From Cyanobacteriota bacterium (GTDB lineage Bacteria > Cyanobacteriota > Cyanobacteriia > PCC-6307 > Cyanobiaceae): a stretch of DNA of 35,547 bases. Shown in pieces: positions 17,016-25,484 of this stretch (the first letter of the stretch is position 1; every line of letters starts with the position of its first letter). The notes below the pieces were generated by a model that was given only the letters and a program-made list of their open reading frames with translations, had not been told where the DNA came from and searched no databases. The DNA lies in assembly GCA_027620015.1 (NCBI GenBank), contig JAQCGH010000017.1:1-35547 (forward strand), in the 5' to 3' direction. Both the position numbers and the translations under genes were made by a program.

Positions 17016-17725
17016 ACGGCAGCCCAGACCATCGGCTCGACCTTGGCCGCCGTCAGCGGCTGGGCATGGTGGAGGCGATCTGGGGCGAGCACAAGAGTGC
17101 TGAGCAGATTGCCAGGATCCTGGAGGAGCTGCACGGCGCAGAAGAGCTGGCGCTTGTGACCCGCATCTCCCCTGAAAAGGCTGACGCCGTGGCAGCACTA
17201 GTTAGGCCGCGGGGCGGGGCGGCCTGGCTTCTGCAGCACCATCCCCAAGCACGCTGTCTCAGCGCCGGGGCACTACCCCCACCTGATCAAGGCCGGGGAC
17301 GGGTAGCGGTGCTAAGCGGCGGCACCAGTGATTTGCCGGTGGCGGCCGAGGCCAATCTGGCCCTTGCCTGCCACGGAATCGCTACCGAGCTTGTGCTCGA
17401 CGTGGGCGTAGCGGGGCTGCACCGGCTGCTGGAGCGACTCGAGGACCTGCGACGCGCCGATGTGCTGATTGCCTGTGCTGGCATGGAGGGAGCCCTGCCC
17501 ACGGTGCTGGCAGGGCTGCTACCCCAACCTGTGATCGGCGTACCAGTAGCGGTGGGCTACGGCGTAAGTGCCGGTGGAGTAGCCGCCCTGCACGGCATGT
17601 TGGCCAGTTGCGCCCCCGGACTCACTGTGGTCAACATCGACAATGGCTATGGCGCCGCCATGGCAGCCCTGCGGATCCTCAGCTGCGGGCCTGGGCGCTC
17701 AGCAATCTGGACGCATGGGAGTTGA
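17012..17725 (+). CDS. larB: LarB, nickel-pincer nucleotide cofactor carboxylase
   Basis: LarB carboxylates and hydrolyses nicotinic acid adenine dinucleotide, the first step to the nickel-pincer cofactor of lactate racemase and related enzymes. It has 237 residues with a PurE-like C-terminal half. Seen: GGTSDLPVAAEANLALACHG (PurE-type CO2-binding region), ACAGMEGALPTVLAGLL, PVIGVPVAVGYG, and SCAPGLTVVNIDNGYGAA with Cys200, equivalent to the cysteine that attacks the pyridinium. ATG at 17012 overlaps the methyltransferase stop (ATGA). larC and larE are not in the window, so pathway completeness is unknown. An older alternative name is NCAIR mutase-related protein. Confidence 0.9.
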   Translation: MNGSPDHRLDLGRRQRLGMVEAIWGEHKSAEQIARILEELHGAEELALVTRISPEKADAVAALVRPRGGAAWLLQHHPQARCLSAGALPPPDQGRGRVAVLSGGTSDLPVAAEANLALACHGIATELVLDVGVAGLHRLLERLEDLRRADVLIACAGMEGALPTVLAGLLPQPVIGVPVAVGYGVSAGGVAALHGMLASCAPGLTVVNIDNGYGAAMAALRILSCGPGRSAIWTHGS

Positions 17726-17857
17726 ACCCGGCTGCTCAATCTCGAGCACCGTTTGGATCCAGAGCTGCATCGAGCGCGGCAAAAGTCCCTGTTCATAGCG
17801 CTCGATGGCCTGAAGAAGCACCGCTGTGTTGACCCAAGTTGGCGAGCGACGCAGCAT
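17699..17857 (-). CDS. possible small protein of 52 residues, unknown
   Basis: An ATG-started minus-strand frame reads MLRRSPTWVNTAVLLQAIER and then YEQGLLPRSMQLWIQTVLEIE. The even mix of Leu/Ile/Val with Glu/Arg looks like a genuine amphipathic helical protein rather than a shadow. It overlaps the end of larB antisense by 27 bases. Upstream to 17960, another minus frame also looks protein-like (WLGEIVACPLAHGLLVTHTALIAGWL), so this may be the surviving 3' part of a longer frameshifted gene. I recognise no family and no ribosome-binding site. Confidence 0.4.
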   Translation of the reverse strand: MLRRSPTWVNTAVLLQAIERYEQGLLPRSMQLWIQTVLEIEQPGSTPMRPDC

Positions 17858-17963
17858 TAAGCCAACCTGCAATCAGCGCAGTGTGGGTAACCAGCAAGCC
17901 ATGGGCAAGGGGACAAGCAACGATCTCCCCTAGCCATTTGGGACTCGAACCAGGACAGCAGTC

Positions 17964-18983
17964 CTACAGGTGTTGAAGCTGGGGGTAGGCAGTCAGCAGC
18001 TCTTCGGTGCTTAGCGCTTCACCGGCCCCTTCAGGCTGCCAGATCACCTCGATCGCTAGCAGGTCAGCGGCACCGACGGCACCAAGCTGCTGCAGCGAAT
18101 CCCGCACCTGATCGGCACTGCCCGAACCCTTAAGAGCAAGCCGGCTACGGCTTGCTACCAGCAAGGTGACGGCGACGAAATCGCTACTGGCATCGCTCTC
18201 ACCTGCAACCACGCTGTGATCACTAAAGCGTTTCCCGCCCACATTTGTGGTTACTTCACGCTGCAACTTGCTTCGCTCAGTCATCGAAAGGCGATTGAAG
18301 GTGGATTCAGCACTAGCAAACGGCACCTGACCCACCTCTGAGTTGGCGTAGACCCAGAGGTCGGGGTGACGCAACAACGCAAGGGTGGTCTCTTGAAGCA
18401 GAGCTTGGAGGCCAGCAGCGTGGCTGGTGTCAGCGCTGCCAGCCAGACGGCGCAGATCGGTCTGAAGCTGGCGGGCTGATGCCAGCAGCCCCACCTGCAA
18501 CTGACTAATTGTGACCGGGCCATCGGGACGGCCACCGCCTATTAGATCGCCGCGGCTACCGGAAATTGCTGGACCCTGGCCGTCACCACCGCCGCCTCTC
18601 ACCGCATTGAGCAACAAACCACCCACGGCCATCAGCACAAGGAAGCCAAAAAGGCCGCCGCCTCCGAAACCAAACATTGGGATCAGGAAGGGAAAGCCAA
18701 TGCCGCCTCCTCCGTAGCCACCGCGGTAGCCGCTGTTGTAGCCACCACCACCCCCATAGCCTCCACCGCCATAGCTCCTCGGCATCGAGGGAGCAGAGCG
18801 GAAGCTACCTCCACCGATACGGCCGCCACTGGCTGCCCAGCTAGGACTGGGATGCACTACCAAAAGGCTGAGGGCCAACATCGGTACGGCCAACAAACTG
18901 AAGCAGCGTCTTAAAATCAGTCGGGTAGAAAGCGCCAAGGCGCTAAAAGCAATTTCTCGAAATCTAGGAACCACCGCCCACAA
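17964..18983 (-). CDS. DUF1517 domain-containing membrane protein
   Basis: A protein of up to 339 residues with a signal-like N-terminal helix (LLAVPMLALSLLVVHP, then SWAASGGRIGGGSF), a long Gly/Tyr/Ser-rich low-complexity stretch, a second hydrophobic helix (LFGFLVLMAVGGLLLNAV), and a soluble C-terminal domain of about 190 residues (LQTDLRRLAGSADTS; FVAVTLLVASRSRLAL). This architecture is DUF1517, a family of cyanobacteria and plastids of unknown function. The open frame starts at TTG 18983 inside the thiS end; GTG at 18974 or a later start is also possible, and no ribosome-binding site decides. It may be co-transcribed with thiS, but a functional link to thiamin is only positional. Confidence 0.82.
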   Translation of the reverse strand: MWAVVPRFREIAFSALALSTRLILRRCFSLLAVPMLALSLLVVHPSPSWAASGGRIGGGSFRSAPSMPRSYGGGGYGGGGGYNSGYRGGYGGGGIGFPFLIPMFGFGGGGLFGFLVLMAVGGLLLNAVRGGGGDGQGPAISGSRGDLIGGGRPDGPVTISQLQVGLLASARQLQTDLRRLAGSADTSHAAGLQALLQETTLALLRHPDLWVYANSEVGQVPFASAESTFNRLSMTERSKLQREVTTNVGGKRFSDHSVVAGESDASSDFVAVTLLVASRSRLALKGSGSADQVRDSLQQLGAVGAADLLAIEVIWQPEGAGEALSTEELLTAYPQLQHL

Positions 18984-19170
18984 TGGTGACTATCTCCAAC
19001 ACATCGGATTCCACCACTGGTTGAGCTAGCCAGACATGTCTGGGCAAAATTGTGCCGTTGAACTCGACCACCACCAAGCGGGGTTGGTAGCCCAGTTCCA
19101 GCAGGACCTGTTCCAAATTAAGCCCGGATGAGCAAGAACGCTGATCGCCATTTACCTGCAGCCTGATCAC
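18964..19170 (-). CDS. thiS: sulfur carrier protein ThiS
   Basis: A 68-residue ubiquitin-fold protein that carries sulfur as a C-terminal thiocarboxylate for making the thiazole of thiamin. Seen: MIRLQVNGDQ at the start, LEQVLLELG, VVVEFNGTILPRHVW, and the end DVLEIVTIVGGGS. The Gly-Gly needed for adenylation by ThiF/MoeB is present but followed by Gly-Ser, so the usual C-terminal glycine pair is extended; this could need trimming or may be normal for picocyanobacteria. GTG at 19170 overlaps the thiE stop by 4 bases. thiG is not in the window. Confidence 0.93.
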   Translation of the reverse strand: MIRLQVNGDQRSCSSGLNLEQVLLELGYQPRLVVVEFNGTILPRHVWLAQPVVESDVLEIVTIVGGGS

Positions 19171-20246
19171 GTAGCCGGCGCCTCCAGGGCGGCTAGCAGC
19201 TCAGCAGTGGCAGCAGCTGGATCAACCGCCTCGGTGATCGCCCGAACCACCGCAATCCGCTGAGCTCCAGCAGCTCGCACCGCCGCCACATTGCTCGCCT
19301 CCAGCCCGCCAATAGCAAAGAAGGGGATCGCACTAAACGCAGCTGCTTGGCGTACGTAATCGAGCCCCACCGGATTTCGGCCGGGCTTGGTGGGGGTGGC
19401 CTGCACTGGGCCCACTCCGACGTAGTCGCAACCATCGCTAACCGCCTGCTGCAGCTGGGCCAATGCATGGGTGCTGCGGCCGATCAACCGATCGGGGCCC
19501 AGTAGCTGGCGCGCCAACGCCGGAGGCAGATCCCCCTGACCCAGATGCACCCCGTCGGCCTCCACAGCCAGGGCGATATCAATTCGATCATTCACCAAAA
19601 ACAGGGCGCCATGGGCGGCACAGAGTTGGCGCAGGGCCCTGGCCTGACTGAGTTTCTGCAGGTCGTCAAGACCGGCGGCCTCCTTGACGCGGTATTGCAC
19701 CAAGCGAACCCCAGCCCCCAAGGCCGCGGCCACCACCCCCTCCAGGTCGGGCACCGGCGAGGTAATCAGATAGAGCTGACAGCTAGCCAGCAACTCACGG
19801 CGACCCGCCCCGCCCGCAGCGGCCAGACGACAGGCCTGCAAAAGATCCACTTCAAGGTCGTAGAGGAGATAGCGCAGAGCTGAGGCCTCATTCGCAAGTA
19901 GGGGATCGCTGTTGCGTCCAAATTCCTCAAGCACCCGTAGGGCTTCCTGCACACGGCCGGCGTTAGCTCCCACCACAGCGCTGGGACTGGACCGCTCCGC
20001 TTGAGCCGGATGACCAAGGCCCGCGGCCGGATCGGTGGCCGTGTGACGAGCAAATTTGTAAGCATCACGATGCAATCTGCCAAGTCGCTGGCGCATATCT
20101 TTAGTGCGCACTACTAGATCGCCCCGATCGAGGCCAAAGCGAGCCCAATCTTCGAGCACCCGCAAGCCCTCCCTCGCACGATCAAGGTTGGCATCGAGTA
20201 GCCGGTCTCTGGCTGGGTTGGAGGAGCTGTCTAGGGTGGAATCCAT
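19167..20246 (-). CDS. thiE: ThiD2-ThiE fusion, thiamin-phosphate synthase
   Basis: ThiE joins hydroxymethylpyrimidine diphosphate with thiazole phosphate to form thiamin phosphate. At 359 residues it is well over a lone ThiE (about 210). The first 145 residues form the cyanobacterial ThiD2 domain (LLDANLDRAREGLRVLEDWA, VGANAGRVQEALRVLEEFG), thought to supply a pyrimidine kinase activity. The ThiE barrel follows: LVQYRVKEA, VNDRIDIALAVEADGVHLGQ, the diphosphate loop VGVGPVQATPTKPG, and PFFAIGGL. ATG at 20246 has no strong ribosome-binding site. ribF lies 75 bases upstream and thiS overlaps downstream. I find no TPP riboswitch core in the leader. Confidence 0.95.
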   Translation of the reverse strand: MDSTLDSSSNPARDRLLDANLDRAREGLRVLEDWARFGLDRGDLVVRTKDMRQRLGRLHRDAYKFARHTATDPAAGLGHPAQAERSSPSAVVGANAGRVQEALRVLEEFGRNSDPLLANEASALRYLLYDLEVDLLQACRLAAAGGAGRRELLASCQLYLITSPVPDLEGVVAAALGAGVRLVQYRVKEAAGLDDLQKLSQARALRQLCAAHGALFLVNDRIDIALAVEADGVHLGQGDLPPALARQLLGPDRLIGRSTHALAQLQQAVSDGCDYVGVGPVQATPTKPGRNPVGLDYVRQAAAFSAIPFFAIGGLEASNVAAVRAAGAQRIAVVRAITEAVDPAAATAELLAALEAPAT

Positions 20247-20321
20247 TACACAGGGTCAATGGCAGGCGAGCCAGGCAATCCAAATAGGGGCAATACCGAC
20301 AGCCCGATGCTGGTGCTTATT

Positions 20322-21350
20322 TCAGGGATTCTGCTGCTCGGAGGGATCGCAACCTTCATTGGCTGGGGCCTCACCCACGCCTATCCCAGCGCATAAGGCT
20401 CGAGCCAGCTGCGCATCGGCAGCAATCTGGGCTGCGAGCTGCTCAAAGCTGGCAAAAGTTTGTTGGCGGCGCAGCAGTTGCAACGGCTCCACCACCAGCT
20501 CCAATCCTTCAAGCTCCAGCCGCCTATCGAGCAAGTGCACCTCGAGCGCCGAAGGGGCGGCGGGATCCACCGTGGGTTGGGGGCCGAGGTTCATCACCGC
20601 TGGCAGCATTGGGCCCGCAGCCACCGATGCCATGGCTGCATAAACCCCTTCCAGCGGCAAGAACTTACGGCCATCTACCTGCAGGTTGGCAGTCGGCCAA
20701 CCGAGTTGCTTACCAAGCCCCCGGCCACGCACCACCCGGCCGCTGAATCGATAGGGACGCTCCAGCAAACGGCGGGCCTCTGCCAGATCTCCGGCCCCTA
20801 GAGCCCGGCGGATACGGCTGCTGCTCACCCGTTCCTCGCCATCCCAGAGCATCGGCAGCACCTGCACCTCGATGCCGTGACGGGCACCAATCACCCCCAG
20901 GGTCTGACTGTCGCCGCTGCGGCCGGCCCCAAAGCGGAAGTTTTCACCCACAGCGACCCGCTGCGCCGCCAGCTGGCCCACCAGCACTTGCTCTACGAAG
21001 GCTTCCGGGCTGAGGGCAGCCAGCTCCCTGTTGAAGGGCACCAGCACCAGCTGCTTAATGCCCAGGGGCTCAAGCAGATGTAACTTTTCAGCGGGCAGGT
21101 CTAGCCGTAAGCGCGCCTCACCAAAAAGAACCTCGCGCGGGTGAGGCCAGAAGCTCACCACAGTTGCGATTTCCGCCTGTTCGCAGCCTGGGGCAGCGGC
21201 CACCGCAGCGATCACGCGGCGGTGGCCCTGATGCAAGCCGTCAAAGCTGCCGAGAGCTATGGCCGTGGGGCGCAGGGCCTCCTGTGGGGATCGCAGGGGT
21301 ATCAACGCTACGGAACCCAAAGGCAACAAGAGCCAAATCGATCCTCCCAT
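20322..21350 (-). CDS. ribF: bifunctional riboflavin kinase / FAD synthetase
   Basis: It phosphorylates riboflavin to FMN and adenylates FMN to FAD. About 342 residues. Seen: the nucleotidyltransferase motif ALGSFDGLHQGHRRVI, VGENFRFGAGRSGD, and SSSRIRRALGAGD, then the kinase domain with GRVVRGRGLGKQLGWPTANL, GVYAAMASV, and MNLGPQPTV. The open frame reaches 21422 and would overlap the divergent DUF3611 gene. I chose ATG at 21350, which follows AAAGGTG; TTG at 21305, closer to the family's usual N-terminus, is an alternative. Followed by thiE on the same strand, it forms a vitamin-cofactor gene pair. Confidence 0.94.
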   Translation of the reverse strand: MGGSIWLLLPLGSVALIPLRSPQEALRPTAIALGSFDGLHQGHRRVIAAVAAAPGCEQAEIATVVSFWPHPREVLFGEARLRLDLPAEKLHLLEPLGIKQLVLVPFNRELAALSPEAFVEQVLVGQLAAQRVAVGENFRFGAGRSGDSQTLGVIGARHGIEVQVLPMLWDGEERVSSSRIRRALGAGDLAEARRLLERPYRFSGRVVRGRGLGKQLGWPTANLQVDGRKFLPLEGVYAAMASVAAGPMLPAVMNLGPQPTVDPAAPSALEVHLLDRRLELEGLELVVEPLQLLRRQQTFASFEQLAAQIAADAQLARALCAGIGVGEAPANEGCDPSEQQNP

Positions 21351-21382
21351 GGCACCTTTGGGGCACCCATCTGGATGGCTGA

Positions 21383-21964
21383 ATGGCTGACCGCCTCGAC
21401 CTGCAGCTAATCGCCGCGGCATTGCGGCGCCTGGGCTGGATTCGGTTCTGGTCCCAGGTGGTGCTGGGTGTGGTGGTAGTTGGGGTGCTGCTGTTTAACA
21501 ACATCGGCGGCCGCCTGGCGGCCAATTCAGCCCGCGCACTCGGTCTGGGGCCGGGCATTTCGCTCACCACGATCGCCTTTTTGCTACTGCTCTGGTGCAT
21601 TTGGCAAAGCTGGCTGGTGGTGCGTTGCGGCCGAGCCCTCAATTCGCCGGTGCGGCCCAGCAAGGGTGAGACCTCGCGGCTGATCAAGCGGGGCGTGCTT
21701 GCCGATCTGGCCGGCATCACCCTGGCGGTGCTGGGCTATCAGTCGCTGGCAGGCAGCCTGTTCGTGCAGGCTTCCCAGCAGGTTCCAGGCTTCTTTGGTG
21801 CCCAGATTCAGGCGACCCCTGGCGTGGCCGGTCGAGTGATCGGTCTACCGATTACCTCAATTGAGATGCTGGCCGTACTGGGCAACACCCAGGTGCTATT
21901 TGCCCATCTGATCGGGCTCTGGATCAGTCTTTGGATGCTGCAACGGGTTTACCGCACGAATTGA
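21383..21964 (+). CDS. DUF3611 family membrane protein
   Basis: A 193-residue integral membrane protein with about four helices: WSQVVLGVVVVGVLLFNNI, LTTIAFLLLLWCIWQSW, LADLAGITLAVLGYQSLAG, and a final LFAHLIGLWISLWMLQRVY. The Arg-rich N-terminus (ALRRLGWIRFWSQ) and the overall order match DUF3611, a family of cyanobacteria and chloroplasts of unknown function. The ATG at 21383 is 32 bases from the chosen start of divergent ribF, so the two share a very short promoter region. It converges on surE with a 12-base gap. Confidence 0.85.
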   Translation: MADRLDLQLIAAALRRLGWIRFWSQVVLGVVVVGVLLFNNIGGRLAANSARALGLGPGISLTTIAFLLLLWCIWQSWLVVRCGRALNSPVRPSKGETSRLIKRGVLADLAGITLAVLGYQSLAGSLFVQASQQVPGFFGAQIQATPGVAGRVIGLPITSIEMLAVLGNTQVLFAHLIGLWISLWMLQRVYRTN

Positions 21965-21976
21965 ACCAACGGCCGC

Positions 21977-22777
21977 TCACCAAACCGGCAGCTCAGCCGT
22001 GCGGCCGCGCCAGAAAATATCGGGCTGGAGCGGTGTCAGAGAGACCCCGCCGGCATTGATTTGGGCCACATCGGTGGGCCAGGTCGCCGGCCCCGACACC
22101 TGGGCTTCTAGATCGTTGACCACCTCGCCAGCCAGCCAGTAGTAGCTGCGGCCCCGAGGATCTACCCGCTGTTCGAACTGGTCGGTGTAGCGGCGCACCG
22201 CTGAATTGCACCAGCGCAGCGCCCCAATCGCCTCTGCCGGCCGAGGCGGCACATTGAGGTTGAGCAAAAGGTTGGTCGGCCAGCCCTCCGCCAGCGTCCG
22301 CTCAGCCACATCGAGGGCGAGGCGTGCCGCTGGCGCAAATTGGCGCCATTGAAAGTCGGCACTGCTTACAGCCAGGGCGGGAAGGCCCTCAATCGTGCCC
22401 TCCATAGCCGCACTCACCGTGCCGGAATACAGCACATCTGTGCCCAGGTTTGGGCCGTGGTTGATGCCGGAAAGCACTAGGTCCGGCCATTCATCCAGCA
22501 AGGAAAATAAGGCGAGCTTGACGCAGTCGGAGGGGGTGCCGCTGCAGGCCCAGGCCTGGACGCCATCGTCGAACAATTCATCAGCCCGCTCCGCCCGGAT
22601 GGGGGTCTGCAGGGTGAGGCCGTGGCCAGTAGCGGAGCGCTCTTGGTCAGGACACACCACACTCACCTTGTGGCCACGTGCCAAAGCTGCATTGGCCAGG
22701 GTGCGAATGCCTTCAGCGAAAATCCCGTCGTCGTTGCTGATCAAGATCTTCAGCGGTGCCATCGGGTCTATCGCCAT
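21977..22777 (-). CDS. surE: 5'-nucleotidase SurE
   Basis: A metal-dependent phosphatase that removes phosphate from nucleoside 5'- and 3'-monophosphates, linked to stationary-phase survival. 266 residues. Seen: the metal-binding [44 protein letters not shown], and [19 protein letters not shown]. All expected active-site elements are present. ATG at 22777 is taken; ATG at 22762 (six residues later, directly before [10 protein letters not shown]) is as likely. It is divergent from pheS with a 57-base spacer. Confidence 0.95.
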   Translation of the reverse strand: MAIDPMAPLKILISNDDGIFAEGIRTLANAALARGHKVSVVCPDQERSATGHGLTLQTPIRAERADELFDDGVQAWACSGTPSDCVKLALFSLLDEWPDLVLSGINHGPNLGTDVLYSGTVSAAMEGTIEGLPALAVSSADFQWRQFAPAARLALDVAERTLAEGWPTNLLLNLNVPPRPAEAIGALRWCNSAVRRYTDQFEQRVDPRGRSYYWLAGEVVNDLEAQVSGPATWPTDVAQINAGGVSLTPLQPDIFWRGRTAELPVW

Positions 22778-22834
22778 CTCGCCGCAACGTAACTGGGGTG
22801 GCTCCTTACAGTCGGTAATCCCTACGCCCCTGCC

Positions 22835-23842
22835 GTGAGCGCCACCGTTTCCCTGCAGCAGCTCACAAACCAGCTACAGGAGCTGGAGACCCAGGCTGCA
22901 GCAGAGATCTCCGCCGCAAGCACCGCTACTGAACTGGAAGAACTTCGAGTGGGGCTGCTCGGCAAGAAGGGTCGTCTTTCTGGCGTGCTCGGTGCCATGG
23001 GCAAGCTGCCTGGCGATGAGCGGCCCCTGATCGGCCAAAGGGCCAACGTGCTCAAAGAGCAGGTGCAGGCGCTACTTGGCGCGCGGCTGAAAGGAGTGAA
23101 AAGCGCAGCAATGGCAGAGCGTCTAGGCAGCGAAACCATTGACGTCACGGCAGCCTGCAGCTTCACACCACCGGGCCACCGCCACCCATTAATCAGCACG
23201 ATCGAAGAGATCGTCGACATTTTTTCCGGCCTGGGCTACCGGGTATCTGAGGGGCCAGAGATAGAGAGCGATTACTACAACTTCACGGCCCTCAACATTC
23301 CCGAGCATCACCCCGCCCGGGATATGCAGGACACCTTTTACCTGGGCGATAGCAAGCTGCTGCGCACCCACACCTCGCCGGTGCAGATCCGCTACCTGGA
23401 GAACAACCCACCACCGGTGCGGGTAATCGCCCCAGGGCGGGTTTATCGCCGCGACGCAGTGGATGCCACCCACTCGCCGGTGTTCCACCAAGTGGAGGTG
23501 CTGGCGATTGATGAGGGTTTGGACTTCAGCCACTTACGTGGCACCGTCACGGCCTTTTTGCAGCAATTCTTCGGCGACCTACCAGTGCGATTTCGGGCCA
23601 GCTACTTCCCCTTCACCGAACCCAGCGCGGAAGTGGATGTGCAATGGCGTGGCCGCTGGCTGGAGGTGATGGGCTGCGGCATGGTCGACCCCGCCGTGCT
23701 TACCGGAATGGGACTCGATCCGGAGCGCTGGAGCGGCTTCGCCGCTGGCCTGGGCGTCGAGCGCTTCTGCATGGTGCGCCATGGCATCGACGACATTCGC
23801 CGCCTGTACACCAGCGACCTGCGCTTCCTGGAACAGTTTTAG
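22835..23842 (+). CDS. pheS: phenylalanyl-tRNA synthetase alpha subunit
   Basis: The catalytic subunit of class II PheRS, which charges tRNA-Phe as an (alpha-beta)2 tetramer. 335 residues. Seen: the N-terminal coiled-coil region, then [44 protein letters not shown] (class II motif 1-2 region), [18 protein letters not shown] (motif 2), [17 protein letters not shown], and [20 protein letters not shown] (motif 3). GTG at 22835 gives the standard length. nadK follows 56 bases later. pheT is not in the window. Confidence 0.97.
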   Translation: MSATVSLQQLTNQLQELETQAAAEISAASTATELEELRVGLLGKKGRLSGVLGAMGKLPGDERPLIGQRANVLKEQVQALLGARLKGVKSAAMAERLGSETIDVTAACSFTPPGHRHPLISTIEEIVDIFSGLGYRVSEGPEIESDYYNFTALNIPEHHPARDMQDTFYLGDSKLLRTHTSPVQIRYLENNPPPVRVIAPGRVYRRDAVDATHSPVFHQVEVLAIDEGLDFSHLRGTVTAFLQQFFGDLPVRFRASYFPFTEPSAEVDVQWRGRWLEVMGCGMVDPAVLTGMGLDPERWSGFAAGLGVERFCMVRHGIDDIRRLYTSDLRFLEQF

Positions 23843-23898
23843 TTGGGCGGTTTGTGAGGCGCCCCATAAACTCGGGAAGCACTCCGCTTACCCGATCG

Positions 23899-24816
23899 GT
23901 GCCCCGCGTCGGACTGATCGTGAATGACGGCAAGGACCTTGCACTGTCCACCGCCGATGCCATCGAGGCGCGCTTTACGGCGGCTGGCTACGGCGTGGTG
24001 CGGGTTAGCAGCTCCGGCGGCATGGTGGGTTTCGCCAACCCCGACCAGCACCTACGCACCAGGGGTTATGCGGCCTGCGTGCCAGCGGGCTTCGACCGGG
24101 AGCTAAGCCTGGCGGTGGTGCTTGGCGGCGACGGCACCGTGCTTTCAGCAGCCCGTCAAACGGCTCCGGTTGGCGTACCGATCCTCACAGTCAATACTGG
24201 CCATCTGGGCTTCCTGGCGGAGGCCTACCTGCACCAGCTGGAGGGGGCCCTGGAGCAGGTGCTATCCGGCGAGTGGACAGTGGAGGAGCGCACGATGCTG
24301 ATCGTCAGCGTGATGCGCGGCGAGCAGCGGCGCTGGGAGGTGCTCTGCCTCAACGAAATGGCCTTGCACCGCGAGCCGCTCACATCGATGTGCCACTTTG
24401 AAATCGCCATCGGCCGCCATGCGCCCGTTGATATCGCCGCCGACGGGGTGATTCTTGCCACCCCAACTGGCTCCACCGCCTACGCCCTTAGCGCCGGTGG
24501 ACCGGTGATCACCCCCGACTGCCCGGTGCTGCAACTCACGCCGATCGCACCCCATTCGCTTGCCTCGCGCGCCCTGGTCTTCAGCGACCGCGAGCCAGTG
24601 ACCGTATTTCCTGCCACACCAGAGCGACTGATGATGGTGGTGGATGGCAGCGCCGGTTGTTACATCTGGCCGGAGGATCGCATTCTGGTGCGCCGCAGCG
24701 AGCAGCCGGTTCGCTTCGTGCGGTTGGCCGACCACGAGTTTTTCCAAGTGCTGCGCAACAAATTGGGTTGGGGCCTGCCCCACGTGGCCAAGCCCATCAA
24801 CGGCACAGGGTCATGA
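23899..24816 (+). CDS. nadK: NAD kinase
   Basis: It phosphorylates NAD to NADP, the acceptor of photosynthetic electrons. About 305 residues. Seen: [13 protein letters not shown] with the GGDG active-site motif, [22 protein letters not shown], and [20 protein letters not shown]. The frame is open far upstream, antisense-free but overlapping pheS in another frame. GTG at 23899 is chosen because the protein then begins [12 protein letters not shown], the family's start; GTG at 23854 would add 15 residues with no family character. The stop overlaps the ATG of the regulator gene. Confidence 0.95.
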   Translation: MPRVGLIVNDGKDLALSTADAIEARFTAAGYGVVRVSSSGGMVGFANPDQHLRTRGYAACVPAGFDRELSLAVVLGGDGTVLSAARQTAPVGVPILTVNTGHLGFLAEAYLHQLEGALEQVLSGEWTVEERTMLIVSVMRGEQRRWEVLCLNEMALHREPLTSMCHFEIAIGRHAPVDIAADGVILATPTGSTAYALSAGGPVITPDCPVLQLTPIAPHSLASRALVFSDREPVTVFPATPERLMMVVDGSAGCYIWPEDRILVRRSEQPVRFVRLADHEFFQVLRNKLGWGLPHVAKPINGTGS

Positions 24817-25484
24817 ACGATCCCCACATCCTGCTGCTGGGCCCGGAGGCCTATGCCCTGGCACCACGACTGGAGGCTTCCGGCTACTCGTGCAGCAGGG
24901 GGCCTGTGCCAGTTGGAGCAAAACCGGATGCGGTGCTGCTCTCTAGCGGCGATTCCGGCAGCATCGCCTCCCTGCGGAAGCAGTGGGGCCTAATACCAGT
25001 GCTGCTGAACGTGGAAGAAGACACTGTGGAGGCCCGGGCTCACTGCCTCAGCTCGGGAGCAGATGATTTCTGGCTTTCGAGCCTCGGCCCCAGCGACCTG
25101 CTGATGCGACTGCGGTTGCACCTAGATCTCACCCGCCGGGCCAATGTGCCAGCCCAGATATTGCAGGTGGGCGACCTAGTGCTGAACCCCAGCACCCGCA
25201 AGGTGCAACGGGGAGAAAGGCCTGTAGGTCTGACTTCGCGGGAATACCAGCTGCTGCTGCTGCTGCTGGAACGCAAGGGCACCGTGTTGAGCCGGGATCT
25301 GATCCTGCGTCATGTGTGGAATGACCAGCAGGAGAGCAACAGCAGCAGCAACGTGATTGAGGTGTATGTGCGCTATCTGCGCCAGAAGCTTGAGGAGGGC
25401 GGCGAACAACGGCTGATCCACACCATCCGGGGTCAGGGCTACTGCCTAAGCGAGCAATCGCCCCAGATCGAGGGCCGAGAATGA
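24813..25484 (+). CDS. OmpR/PhoB-type regulator with a degenerate receiver
   Basis: A 223-residue transcription regulator. The C-terminal half (about 116-215) is a normal winged helix: [58 protein letters not shown] and [10 protein letters not shown]. The N-terminal half has the receiver-like order of strands and helices but none of the phosphorylation residues: the acidic pair is GPE (10-12), the phospho-acceptor Asp is Ser44 (AVLLSSGD), the Thr/Ser is Asn66 (PVLLNVEED), and the Lys is a Ser near 89 (GADDFWLSS). It probably works without phosphorylation by a histidine kinase, sensing something else or acting constitutively. ATG at 24813 overlaps the nadK stop; the DUF192 ATG overlaps its own stop. 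Confidence 0.88.
   Translation: MNDPHILLLGPEAYALAPRLEASGYSCSRGPVPVGAKPDAVLLSSGDSGSIASLRKQWGLIPVLLNVEEDTVEARAHCLSSGADDFWLSSLGPSDLLMRLRLHLDLTRRANVPAQILQVGDLVLNPSTRKVQRGERPVGLTSREYQLLLLLLERKGTVLSRDLILRHVWNDQQESNSSSNVIEVYVRYLRQKLEEGGEQRLIHTIRGQGYCLSEQSPQIEGRE

Noticed and set aside
17935-17965. Possible tRNA 3' end on the minus strand (GGTTCGAGTCC)
   Set aside because: The T-loop-like sequence is present, but the flanking T stem does not pair and no anticodon or D arm fits upstream, where the DUF1517 coding sequence ends. Probably chance.
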